Notes: generated by a model not told the origin, from the letters alone. A stretch of DNA of 64,000 bases from Drosophila persimilis (GCF_003286085.1 NW_020825390.1:1-64000), one strand, 5' to 3'; shown: positions 43,741-54,235, counted from the stretch's first letter. A program made the numbers and translations.

Positions 43741-43778
43741 ACGTGCCAGTGTTATAATTACAATAGTGACATATTACA
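43739..43778 (+). repeat. 3' LTR of mdg1/412-like element, right part
   Basis: It matches the last ~40 bases of the 5' LTR (AGACGTGCCAGTG to ACATATTACA). It is followed by the target duplication ATAT and the continuation of T1 ORF2. About three LTR bases are missing between the two parts. Confidence 0.9.
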
Positions 43779-43782
43779 ATAT

Positions 43783-45756
43783 ATCCTCAAGGCGTATGAG
43801 AAAAAACAAGTTTGCTCGGCAATTTTTCTGGACATTTCCGAAGCTTTTGACCGAGTATGGCATGAAGGGCTGCTGTACAAGTTGATGAAGCTGCTGCCTT
43901 TAAATTTGTACTGCATTCTGGAGAGCTACCTGGCTGAACGCACTTTTCGTGTGAGCTGCGGAGACGAGGAACTTTCAAGAATCGGGAAAATATCAGCTGG
44001 AGTCCCACAGGGCAGTGTTCTTGGACCAATATTATACACAATCTATGCCTCAGACATGCCAATGCCTCACCTCATCCCGGACAGCACTGGCTTCCATCCA
44101 GAACGGGAATCAATGCTGCTGTCCACGTATGCCGACGACATGGTGATAATGAGCGCATCTGCAATCCCAAATGCGGCAGTCAAATATAACCAAAGATACC
44201 TGACTCACTTCTCTATATGGGCCAAGAAGTGGTGCATTAACATAAATGCGAAAAAAACCGGACATGTAATATTCACACTGAGGACAATTAGATCAACGGA
44301 CTTAAGGCAAACGCCGACTATAAATGGACAGGCTGTGCCACTTGACAAATCACACACATATCTGGGCATAAAATTGGACAAAAAACTCACCCTAAGCTCA
44401 CACATCACGAGGATCTGCACAAAACTCCGATCAAGAGCGGCCAAACTGGACTGGCTTCCTGGCCCAAAAAGCCGGCTGCCAAGCGAAACCAAGGCTATAG
44501 TCATCAAGCAGCTCATCATGCCCATTTGGCAATATGGTCTTCCGGTTTGGGGCGCACTTACATCCGATTCCCAGCTGCGACGGGTGCAAAGCCTACAAAA
44601 TAAAATCATTAGACGGGCAATGAAGGCGACAAGGTTCACCAGGAACGATGCCATAAGACAGACTCACAATCTAGACACAATCGACGAAGTGTTCCATGCG
44701 GCAAGTGGGCGCTTCGCCAACTCCTTGGCTTGCCATGTCAATCCGGAGGCTCGGAAACTATTACTGCATCCGTATGAGACACAGCGATTGCAGAGGCCAC
44801 GATATCTGCAACAGCTGCTTCAACACTTCCGCCCGCTGCAACCTCGAAATCAGGATCGGAGCAGCCATCAACAACAACATCCAGATCCGGCCATCTCCGA
44901 GGAATCGCTTCCAACGCTGGTCCGTATCGAAGAGGAGGAGCTGAAAAGAAAGAGACAGGAGGAATCAGACGCCAGGCAATTAAGAAGAATCCAACAACAA
45001 AATATCATCAATCCGAACCCCGAAAGGTTCAACGAATTGATGATAAATTGCTTCAGAAAACGATACCTCAGCGGCCAAACTCCCCGAGAAAGAATAGTGG
45101 CTCTTATCTTTGGCCAGCCACTTTCTGTCCAAAGGATAATCCTGCCAGATTACGAGGGGGATCCCGATCCAGCGACGCAGCAGCATACCCAGCAGCAGAC
45201 TCAGCAGCAGACGCAGCAGCAGACTCAGCAGCAGATGCAGCAGCAGACGCAGCAGCGGACCCAGCAGCAGACGCAGCAGCGGACTCAGCAGCAGACTCAA
45301 CAACAGATGCAGCAGCAGACGCAGCAGCGGACTCAGCAGCAGACACAGCAAATTCTGGCGAGCAGCAACCGGCAGACGTCACATCATCGTTGCCAGACAC
45401 GGGCTGCAAGCAGCAGCTCACGCACCCTGGACGACAGCCATCGACGCAATCCGCAAGAGGCACTTCTGGACCACGGACTGGAGCAAGTCCGACGGCGCCT
45501 TGAACGGGTGGTCGACGACGACGACGACGACGTCCAAATCATCTCAGATGACGACGACGACGACGTCCAAATCATCACCGATGTCCAATCCATCTCAGAT
45601 GACGATGACCACAACAACGACGATGATGCCGGCCGGCACATTGCGCACACCGCCACAGTCACTCCGCACTTTGGTGCAGCAAGGCGCCGCTCACTGGGAT
45701 GCCGCAATCCGGCCGCAGCTAGTCCAATACTCTTGTGTTGGTCTTTGTCGGTATTC
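43783..45756 (+). pseudogene. T1 ORF2, 3' part: RT and C-terminal extension
   Basis: RT fingers/palm continue from the insertion point: AIFLDISEAFDRVWH, PQGSVLGP, YADDMVIMSA, a thumb-like region with HTYLGIKLDKKL and a jockey-type C-terminal part (LPIWQYG-like IMPIWQYGLPVWG). An extension with no named domain follows: a helical basic region, poly TQQQ (about 45175-45350), then Asp-rich blocks (DDDDDVQII repeated). The RT catalyses target-primed synthesis; the extension resembles in position the extra C-terminal domain reported for some TART families. The true stop is unclear: the frame stays open to 46236 into sequence that in TART-B looks like 3' UTR. Confidence 0.75.
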
Positions 45757-45825
45757 CTGGTGAGTGTAAAAATGGTTTTAATTTGCACACCTTCATTCCA
45801 TCCACAGAGAACCACAAATACTCAC
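45757..45825 (-). promoter_or_regulatory. Predicted antisense intron in the T1 3' region
   Basis: On the minus strand CTTCAG|GTGAGTATTTG (donor at 45825/45826) is followed 69 nt later by a pyrimidine-containing acceptor TTTTTACACTCACCAG ending at 45757. It corresponds in position and orientation to the clearer introns in TART-B. Confidence 0.4.
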
Positions 45826-46597
45826 CTGAAGCGCGTGAAAACACGCTTGCGACACCGGGCGACACCCCTAGTTGCTCCTCTGATCCTTTCTCATGGGCGT
45901 CACCACGGCATCCGGCCTCCAGAAGGGCTCCGCGGACGAGAGTCATCACGGCTGCTGGTTGGCTATGAAAGCCAATTTGGACACGCTTGCGCTACACACA
46001 TGGCGCATCCGAATCCACGCAGGGGTGGTTTTCCTGCACTTCATGGCTGCTGGCAACCATCGCCACACAAATTTGGCCGAATCCCGGGCCACCTGGAGGA
46101 CCACGGCGATCGCTCCATCCACTCTGCACGGCGCTGTGCATTGTCCACGTCTCCTGCCGCACCTTACACACGCGCTCACCCAGCGCCGTACGGTTGCGCA
46201 CCGTGCCAAACACTCTGCTCCAGACGACGACGATGATCCAGTACCTGCAAATAGAAATAAAATATAATTAAATTAGATTAAAATGTAAACAATTGTTCAA
46301 ATATTGTCAATACTTATCTGTTTGTGACCACCTGCTGATTTATGTACGTTAATCCTGTGATTGACACATAAGGGCTGCCAGACCATTAGTTTCATGTTTT
46401 AATGTTAATGTTAATGTAATGTCAATGTAATGTCAATGTAATGTTAATGTTAATGTTAACAGCCCGCCAATTTTAAAATCACATTATTGTTGTTAGTTAA
46501 GCTTAAATGTAAATTGCCGAAGTTATGGTAATAAGAAAAGCTGGAAATAAACTCCGCCAGTAGCAAAGCTGGCGGGCGAGTGTGCGCATCGTAGGCG
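45757..46597 (+). other. T1 3' UTR
   Basis: It begins with GC-rich sequence shared in outline with the TART-B 3' UTR; both contain CACTCTGCTCCAGACGACGA-like words. It goes on with TACTTATCT...TTTGTGACCACCTG, a TTAATG/TAATGTCAATG microrepeat (46398-46462), an AATAAA signal at 46546-46551 and a GC-rich end (GCTGGCGGGCGAGTGTGCGC). T2 starts at 46598. There is no poly(A) between the copies. Confidence 0.65.
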
Positions 46598-46847
46598 TGC
46601 ACGCGCATCTAATTACATCGAAAAAAAAAAGTGACTTGTGTTTTTTGTTGTTTTATGTGGAACTTTAAATGTTTTTAAATACATGTTTAAACCGGGAAAA
46701 TGAACTAAATAAACAATATGTGCCAAATAATTGCAAATAATGCAATATAATCATCTGTGATCGCGCTGTAATAGTGAAGCCAATAAACCCAACTGGAGGA
46801 AAGAGGAAGGAAAAGCAAGCTACTGAGTACCTGGACCAGGCCACCAA

Positions 46848-48857
46848 ATGGACGCACTTGCTCCAAAACAGACGACCAACAAAATGGATGTTATGGATGC
46901 TATGGACAACTCGGCAAGAGCCGAAGCGGGTGGTGAGTGCGTTACTCAAAATAGTGCTACCTACATATCGACCAGGCCCCTGGGAGGGAACCCCTCCGCA
47001 AATGCTTCCCTCTTCGAACCAATGTTCGACTCAGAGGGGGATGCGGATCTGGCTGAGTTGGAGACGGACTCGCCAGAGAGTACTGTGAGCTCCTTGGGAG
47101 CTACGGTGCTGGAGTTCGAGCGTCGTTTCGTGGACAGGGGTTTATATGTTAGAAAATACCCGCCAATCCCACCAAAAACAGACGCCAACATACAAGAAAA
47201 ACCGCCATCAAATACACGTACAAACACGCAGACAAAAATAGCTCCCAGCGAAAGTGCAACGGGTTCCAAAAATAGCGGCGCTTTCGCACTAACAAAAGAG
47301 CATTTAAGTGCACATAAACAAAACAAGAACAAATGTTATGCCCATATGTTTTCGCGCCAAAACATTAGCGAAAACAAAAACAAGCAAACAACTCACACAA
47401 GCATCAGAGAGAGCGACGCTTGCGCTCTCTCAGCGTCCGAACCCTTGGCGCACAATCAAAACGGAGGCGCGTCACATCAAGCCCCAAAGCGTTTGCCGCC
47501 AAACTTGCACTCACACACTTATGACAAAAAGAGAGATGCTTGCTCTCTCCCGCCGAACCAATACTCAAACACAAACACGAACAATAAACCCCTGACCTAC
47601 GCCAATAACAAAACAAAAACAAACACATTGACATATGCCGAAACCATAAACGGCATACAGAAAAACAATGACCAGCAACAGCAACAACGTTTGACGACAG
47701 CTGAAAGCAATAATACTAGCAGCTGCAGAAAATGCTTGCTGCCTACTCTGACTCAGGCGGACGAGCATAATACTCAGACAAGGCCTAGTACCAGAACACA
47801 GCTGGTAAAGGAATGGCTTAATAGCGTTCCCCCGCTACTGGCCAATGAAATGCCCTCGCCCCTGCCCCTTACCCCTATAGCAAAGGATATCCTGACAACA
47901 AATTCGTTTCGCTCGCCGCTCAAAAGAAGATGCGCGGCGATCGAAACGGATTCAGATGACGACCACTTTGCCTGCCTGGCACTTGACACGCCCATGTTCA
48001 AGAGTCAGTTTGCGAAAAGATTGCATCACGAGACCCGGCAGATGGAGTCAGATGTTGGTCAAATATGCTCACCGCTAAATAGCGAGGTTCCGGTTACACC
48101 GAGTGAGGTTCAACATAGGGAGCCTCAAAGGGGGCAGCCCGAAAGTCAACAGATGGAGACGGACAACCATCAGCCAGCCATTAGTATAAACATAACACCC
48201 GTCCAACCGTCATTACGCAGCACCAAGGTCCCTACAATCTTCCTGCCCCTGGTGCCTGCAATTGTACCCCTAATCAATAAATTGACAATAAATCCGAACG
48301 TGGGGAAATTCACGACGAAATCGATGGCCAACAGTGGACTCAGAGTCCAGTGCGACGACATGACAACATACAACGCCATACAGAACGCCCTTGCTGAAGA
48401 TAGCACGCAACTGCATACACACCAGCCGCGCAGCGAAAGGGGCTATCGTGTAATCAACATCAGCATCGCCGACCACAGCAACAGCAGCAGCCATATGTCC
48501 GTACTGTTGAGCAGCAACAGCCATCACAAAGGAAGCGGCCACAGCAGCAGCAGCATCAGCGGCAGCAGCGCGCAAGAGTTGTACAAGGGGCCAAAACAGC
48601 ACCAGCACCAACTCCAATAGCAGCAGCAACGCCCATCACCCGCAGGCCCTTGTATAGCCGAGGTGCTCAAGCCAATCCGGCCGAAAATCATTTGGCCAAG
48701 TTCCAACAGAAGTTGAGGGATGAGCAGCAGCAGCACCACCACCAGCAGCAACAAGAACAGCAAAAATTTCCAGTCCCATGCCCATAAAGAAAATGCAGAA
48801 TTTCTCTCAAGACTTGAGGCCAAAATCGATAGTCTATTTTCTGCAATAGTCAAATGA
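46848..48857 (+). pseudogene. T2 ORF1 (gag), zinc knuckles deleted
   Basis: ATG 46848; 590 codons to 48620. Identical in layout to T1 ORF1 up to SERGYRVI. About 700 bp corresponding to 28143-28848 of T1, including all the zinc knuckles, are then missing (join near 48455, short shared word AATCA). Translation after the join is in a foreign frame (Ser/Gln/His-rich). The coiled-coil gag tail survives at 48690-48857 out of frame. It cannot make a nucleic-acid-binding gag. Confidence 0.8.
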
Positions 48858-48939
48858 ATAAATATCAATACAAATAAAACAAGCAAAACAACAAATAGCA
48901 GTTCACCAAACTCTTTGGACATGGTCCTGTCCTCCGCCA

Positions 48940-51266
48940 ATGATGCCTTCTATGTTTAGTCCAGTCCCGAATAGCCTGTCAAACCAAAAAGTCAATCCAG
49001 TACAGACTATTTCCACCCACAACTCTTTTAAAATTGCCTTCTGGAACGCGTGTGGTGTGACAAACAAGTTGAACGAGGTCGAAGTTTTCCTGAAAAGGGA
49101 AAAAATACAATTAATGATGGTCATCGAAACACGCACAAGGGCCGTCTCTGTGAGCGGATTCCACACTTACACTGCACAAAATCCGGCAAACGATCGCAGA
49201 GGGGGAGTAGCCATCCTGGTCCGGGACGATGTCACCCACTCTGCACTGCAGCCAATTTCAAAGCCATTCATCCAGAGTGCACCTGTCATCGTCTTCACTG
49301 AAAAGGAAAATAAAAAGGGAATTATTTTTGCGCCGATCTACTGTCCGCCTGTATTCAAGTGGGCGCCTGCCCATTTTACTGGATTAATAAGACATTTTGA
49401 AGAACTCTGCGTCGAAGAAACAGCATCCGGCTTTCTTGTATGCGGTGACTGGAACGCGAAGCATATGTGGTGGGGAAATGTCCGTGGATGCGCCAGAGGG
49501 AAAGCACTGATGGAGGCTGTACACACCAACAACGGCTGCAATTTGCTGGCCACCGGTGGTGCCACACACTATCCCTACGACAAAAAAAAGAGACCATCAG
49601 CGATTGACTTTGGAATCTACAAAGGAATCCACGACACTCACCTGAGTATCCGTTCAAGCTCGGATTTGGACTCTGATCACTTGCTGCTCAGGGTGGAGTT
49701 GACGATCGGCAGCGGTGGACGTAGACATCCTACGCCCACAGTCAGGAAACATCTGCTCCCAGCACGTGCCAATATCAGCCTGTTCCAAAAGTCGCTGGAA
49801 CGGTTGATCAATCTCAACACCGAGATTAGAATAGCGCAGGACATTGATGACGTCGTTGACTTGTTTTTGAACAACATACGGGTAGCAGCAGCAGCAGCAT
49901 CAACACAACATCAACAGCAGCACCCAAGCACACATCGAAGATGGCCACAGCAGCGTCAGCATCAACATCAGCAGCGGTCACAGCAACATCACCGGCACCA
50001 CCACCTTATGCTGGACGAGGCTACAAGCGAGCTGCTTTCCATCAAACAGCAGTGCAAGAGGATCTGGCTGGCGACCCGCACCATCGAAGCCAGACGAAAC
50101 TATAGGGCGGCGCAAAATCGTCTTAACAAGGGGCTCACAATCCTGAAAACAAAAACATCAACAAACTGTTCACAGGGATTGACAACAAAGACCGGTATCA
50201 AATGCAGAAACTTTGGAAACTGACCAGCACAATCAAAAGACAGCCGCAGCCAAACTGGCCACAGAGGCTGCCAACTATGACCGGAGGCAAGGCAAGTGTC
50301 TCGTGGACAAAGTCAACAGCCGAGACAGCCGATGCCTTTGCTACTCACCTGGAGGAGAGATTCAGCCCGATACTGTCCAATTCAGATGAAGAGCGGGCCG
50401 CAATCAACAGAGAGCGTGAGCAGTCAAAACGGCAGAAGCAGCTACAACCGGACCAGGAAACCAGGATTCCCTTCAGACCAGTCACACTGCCTGAGCTGAT
50501 GCAGATTGTGGATGCATTGGAGCTGTCCAAATCACCTGGGGGAGACAAAATCAATAACAAACTGATTAAAAATTTGCCAAAAAAAGCGCTATTATATTTA
50601 ATATTAATATATAACTCCATTTTCAGACTGGGCCACTTTCCAAGTCAGTGGAAACATGCCCAGATTAAAATGATTTTAAAGCCGGGCAAAAACACAGCAG
50701 ACATGTGTTCCTACCGGCCAATCAGTCTATTATCTGGCCTTTCAAAGATCTTTGAAAAATTGCTGATGGCGAGACTGTTTGAGGTGGAGAATTTTGCCAA
50801 GGCCGTACCCAATTACCAATTTGGATTTCGGCGGGAGCATGGCACTGAGCAGCAGCTGGCTCGAGTCACTCAATATATCCTCAAGGCGTATGAGAAAAAA
50901 CAAGTTTGCTCGGCAATTTTTCTGGACATTTCCGAAGCTTTTGACCGAGTATGGCATGAAGGGCTGCTGTACAAGTTGATGAAGCTGCTGCCTTTAAATT
51001 TGTACTGCATTCTGGAGAGCTACCTGGCTGAACGCACTTTTCGTGTGAGCTGCGGAGACGAGGAACTTTCAAGAATCGGGAAAATATCAGCTGGAGTCCC
51101 ACAGGGCAGTGTTCTTGGACCAATATTATACACAATCTATGCCTCAGACATGCCAATGCCTCACCTCATCCCGGACAGCACTGGCTTCCATCCAGAACGG
51201 GAATCAATGCTGCTGTCCACGTATGCCGACGACACGGTGATAATGAGCGCATCTGCAATCCCAATA
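48940..51266 (+). pseudogene. T2 ORF2, endonuclease and RT, frameshifted and truncated
   Basis: ATG 48940. The endonuclease is complete (AFWNACGV, IETR, DWNAKHMWWG, SDHLLL). One A is lost from an A run near 50147 relative to T1, ending the first frame at 50223. The second frame (from about 50150) continues through SPGGDKINNKLIKNLP, FDRVWH, PQGSVLGP and YADDTVIMSASAIP, then leaves the element at 51266. The RT thumb and C-terminal extension are missing. Confidence 0.8.
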
Positions 51267-51751
51267 CACCCAGGATGCACTGTCGATGGAGATGGCGCGC
51301 TGGCCAGTGTCGTCTGTAGTGGCTGGCCTCGTTGGATTGCTGCCGTTTTGTGATGATGGCGTGACGTCACGGCCATCAGTTGGCGGCAGCATAATCGGAG
51401 CCTCCAGATTGGGCACAACTTGCAACAAAATGTTGCGGTTAGTGGCGAGCCAGCTTCTGGAGAGGTTTGATCTGTATGTGTAGTGGCAGGTAAGTGTGAT
51501 TAGTGAGAGTATTGGCTATTTTGTGTTGATGCGTGAATTGATGATTTTTCTTCTTTTTTCAGTGGCAGCCTGTGGACCTGTATGTTGTTGGCGACGGCGA
51601 TATGGACTCCAAATTTCGCCCATTTGGCAGGAAAAGGGTGGCGAAATTGACGTGGCAGCTGCTGGAGGGGCAGCTCTGTCGGTGGACTGGCAGGTAAGTA
51701 TGTTTTATGTGTATTTTGACAATTTTGCGTAGATGTGCGAATTGACGTTTT
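51267..51751 (-). other. TART-B 3' UTR fragment (copy next to T2)
   Basis: Nearly identical to 56052-56539 and, inverted, to about 62600-63090. It is non-coding on the minus strand apart from a short open frame (to 51428). On the plus strand it carries clean splice sites. Confidence 0.75.
51563..51693 (+). other. Predicted exon of a spliced antisense transcript of TART-B
   Basis: Plus-strand acceptor TTCTTCTTTTTTCAG ends at 51562, and donor CAG|GTAAGTATG follows 51693. An upstream donor TGGCAG|GTAAGTGTG at 51489/51490 gives a 73-nt intron. The 131-nt exon is open in the frame reading FGRKRVAKLTWQLLEGQLCR. The same exon is at 56351-56481, and inverted near 62657-62787. In the inverted copy the next antisense exon (about 62466-62592) is homologous and ends RQLCRRRGR in the matching phase, so the exon seems tandemly duplicated. 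Confidence 0.5.
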
Positions 51752-52377
51752 ATACCCGATACTCAAAATGAGTATTGGGGTATATTAGATTTGTGGTAAA
51801 AGTGGATGTGTGTAACGTTCAGAAGGAATCGTTTCCGACCCCATAAAGTATATATATTCTTGATCAGCATCAATAGCCGAGTCGATTTAGCCCTGTCTGT
51901 CTGTCCGTCCGTCCGTCTGTCCGTCCCCTTCAGCGCCTAGTGCTCAAAGACTATAAGAGCTAGAGCAACGATTTTTTGGATCCAGACTTCTGTGATAGGT
52001 CACTGCTACAAAAATATTTCAAAACTTCGCCCCGCCCACTTCCGCCCCCACAAAGGACGAAAATCTGTGGCATCCACATTTTTAAAGATACGATAAAACC
52101 AAAAACGCAGAATCATAGAGAATGACCATATCTATCCAGTTGCTGAATTTGGATCAGATCGGATAATTTTTATAGCCGAAAAGAAAAAAAAAACAATTTT
52201 CAGTGGCTACCCAGCGCCCGACGTCACGCTCAGACTGATTTTCTGTCTCTGTCGCACGCACTCTTTGTCGTGTCGTTTAATATTAGCGCCGTCTGCCGGA
52301 GGAGAGCCATACTGACTTAGTATCGGGTATAACTGTAGAGTTGCGGTGTCCGCAGCAACTCATAACGTTCCCCCTCG
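51752..52377 (-). repeat. E-repeat copy E1
   Basis: It starts ATACCCGATACTCAAAATGAG and ends CGTTCCCCCTCG (626 bp, internally shortened). Left flank is TART-B 3' UTR, right flank is TART-B gag, so it sits at a deletion junction. It contains the family's GATCAGCATCAATAGCCGAG segment and a CTGTC/CCGT-rich tract. Confidence 0.8.
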
Positions 52378-52630
52378 TTGCTGATGCTGTTGTTGTTGAT
52401 ATTGTTGTTGCTGCGGCTGTGGGCGTTCGGTCTCCGTCTCCATCTGTTGCTGTTGCTGTTCCCTCTGCTGCTCATTTGCTTTTGAATAGCGGCGTTGCTA
52501 TTGGCAGAAATGTAATTTCTTCGTCATCTGTATCCGTATCGATCGCCGTGCATCTCCGTTTGAGAGGCGATCGATAGGATGAGTTCGTTATTTGCTCCTT
52601 TGTTAAGGGGGTCAAGTGTCGTCAATTGTT
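52378..52630 (-). pseudogene. TART-B gag middle fragment
   Basis: The reverse complement matches 61205-61630 of the plus-strand copy (RSPLKRRCTAIDTDTDDEE region) with about 170 bp missing. It is bounded by E1 and E2. Confidence 0.7.
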
Positions 52631-53347
52631 ATACCCGATACTCAAAATGAGTATTGGGGTATATTAGATTTGTGGTAAAAGTGGATGTGTGTAACGTCCA
52701 GAAGGAATCGTTTCCGACCCTATAAAGTATATATATTCTTGATCAGCATCAATAGCCGAGTCGATTGAGCCCTGTCTGTCTGTCCGTCCGTCCGTCTGTC
52801 CGTCTGTCCGTTTGTCCGCCTGTCCGTCCCCTTCAGCGCCTAATGCTCAAAGACTATAAGAGCTAGAACAACGATGTTTTGGATCCAGACTTCTGTGATA
52901 TGTCACTGCTCACTGCTCAGAGACTATTAAGGCTAGAGTAACCAAATTTGGTACACACACTCCTTTAAGATGTCACTATAAAACGTATATCTCAGAATTT
53001 CGCCCCACCCCCATCCGCCCCCACAAAGGACGAAAATCTGTTGCATCCACAATATTGCAGATTTGAGAAAACTAAAAACGCAGAATCATAGATAATGACC
53101 ATATCTATTAGATTGCTGAATCTGGATCAGATCAGATCATTTTTATAGCCAAAAGGAACAAATCAATTTGCAGTGGCTACGCAGCGCCCGACGTCACGCT
53201 CAGACTGATTTTCTGTCTCTCTCGCACGCACTCTTTGTCGTGTCGTTAAATATTAGCGGCGTCTGCCGGAGGAGAGCCATACTGACTTAGTATCGGGTGT
53301 AACTCTAGAGTTGCGGTGTCCGCAGCAACTCACAACGTTCCCCCTCG
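52631..53347 (-). repeat. E-repeat copy E2
   Basis: 717 bp, same orientation as E1. It is inserted within TART-B gag: both flanks are adjacent gag sequence (CAATTGTT on the left, TTGTTGTTTATATTTGTC on the right). Confidence 0.8.
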
Positions 53348-54235
53348 TTGTTGTTTATATTTGTCATTTCTTTGCTGCTGCTGCTGTTGCTGGTCATTTA
53401 TTTGTTGCATCTCTCTTTTTGGCTTGTGTGAATGTATGTGTACGTTTTGGTTTTTGTTTCGATGCGTTTGGCGGCAAACGTTTGTTGGGCTTTAGAATAG
53501 CGGCTGGCGAGAGAGCGCAGGCGTCACTCAGTCCTGGATTTGATTGCAATGCCTGGTCGCTGGCTGTTTGGCGCGAACTCAAAGGGGCTTGGCACTTGTT
53601 GTTGTGCGAATTGATGTGCTCGTTAGTAAGAGCGAGAGTGCCGCTATTTCGGCCTGCCTTTGCGGTTTTTGGCGGCGTCCCTGCCTGACTGTGTGTTAGT
53701 GTGTGGGTGATGACGTCATTTCTGGCTAGGATTGTCGGCTCAATTTGATCGCGGAGGCCCCTGTCCCTGAAGCGTCGGTCGAATTCGACCACCGTCCTCT
53801 CGAGTGAGCTCACTGGGGAGTCCATCTCCGCCAGCTTCGCATCCCCCTCGGAGTCGAGCATCGACTCGTAGCGGGACCGACCATGGGGTTTGGTGGACCA
53901 CATCAGGGTCAGAGGAATGGGACACGCACTCACCGCCCTCGGCAGATGTCTGTGTAGCCGGATTGTCCATGGGGAGCGTCGTCAGATTTGGAGCAACTGC
54001 ATACTGGCCTGGTCCAGTGGCGTCAAATGAGATGGTTTTCCTCATCTTTATGGTCTGCAGCTTGGTTCTGCTGCGTGGTCGAGATTGGGAAAAATGGCTT
54101 CCACTTTCACTGTCGTCGGCCCTATATTGTTTGTTATATTGTTTTGTATTGGCACAATTGTTAATTAATTAATGTTCTTAGTCCCGATCAACATATATTT
54201 ATCCACGCACTATGCCCGACAAAACACAAAACAAA
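53348..54235 (-). pseudogene. TART-B gag N-terminal region and 5' UTR
   Basis: ATG at 54045 on the minus strand (MRKTISIDATGPG) opens 101 codons, then the frame changes to 53394-53933, which contains MLDSEGDAKLAEMDS, RTVVEFDRRFRDRG and the basic/Asn-rich continuation. The same frame break occurs in the plus-strand copy at 59273-59786, so it predates their separation. No CCHC region is left here because E2 and deletions follow. Upstream, 54110-54235 is 5' UTR. Confidence 0.7.

Larger units (their letters stand above)
31295..43778 (+). mobile_element. mdg1/412-like LTR retrotransposon inserted in T1, TSD ATAT
   Basis: The 5' LTR is 31295-31672. The 3' LTR is split into 38025-38361 and 43739-43778 by H1. 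The 4-bp duplication ATAT (31291-31294 and 43779-43782) flanks the whole. PBS is TGGCGACCGTGACAAG (tRNA-Arg type, as in 412). Order: two small ORFs, RG-rich gag, then protease-RT-RNase H-integrase in the -1 frame, with no env. LTRs differ by about three substitutions and one TA indel, so insertion was recent. Only one pol lesion is visible. Confidence 0.9.
43258..46236 (+). other. 992-codon fusion ORF: H1 gag N-terminus + LTR piece + T1 RT and extension
   Basis: One uninterrupted frame crosses three elements: residues 1-161 from H1 gag, about 13 residues translated from the end of the mdg1-like LTR, and about 818 residues from T1 ORF2 starting at ILKAYEKKQV. The RT part contains AIFLDISEAFDRVWH, SAGVPQGSVLGPILY and a YADDM catalytic box (T2 has YADDT). 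The join is accidental, produced by nested insertion, but both junctions happen to be in frame. No sign of selection can be judged from one copy. Confidence 0.8.
26285..46597 (+). mobile_element. TART-like jockey-clade LINE T1 (split by insertions)
   Basis: T1 consists of 26285-31294 and 43779-46597. It has a 5' UTR, ORF1 gag with opa tracts, ORF2 (AP endonuclease, RT, long C-terminal extension) and a 3' UTR. Its 5' edge is cut by errantivirus copy B. T2 follows at 46598 in the same orientation with no intervening sequence or poly(A). Jockey-clade gag and ORF2, head-to-tail tandem arrangement and antisense splice sites in the 3' region together suggest the TART group of telomeric retrotransposons. 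Assignment to TART rather than another jockey-clade family is an inference. Confidence 0.75.
46598..51266 (+). mobile_element. TART-like LINE T2, 3'-truncated
   Basis: It is the second head-to-tail copy, nearly identical to T1 over 5' UTR, ORF1 and ORF2, and ends within RT a few codons after the YADDT box (junction at about 51266). Beyond it lies inverted TART-B 3' UTR. Differences from T1: a ~0.7-kb deletion in ORF1, an 18-bp deletion near 49020, a 1-base loss near 50147, but no nonsense codons at the two T1 positions. Confidence 0.8.

Noticed and set aside
51500..51766. Minus-strand 88-codon ORF near TART-B, and similar ones at 56288-56554 and 62491-62856
   Set aside because: It crosses the predicted antisense introns and the E-repeat edge and has no recognised domain; the frame looks accidental.
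53311..53688. Plus-strand ORF of 125 codons starting in E2
   Set aside because: It begins in the E-repeat and runs antisense through TART-B gag; a shadow frame.
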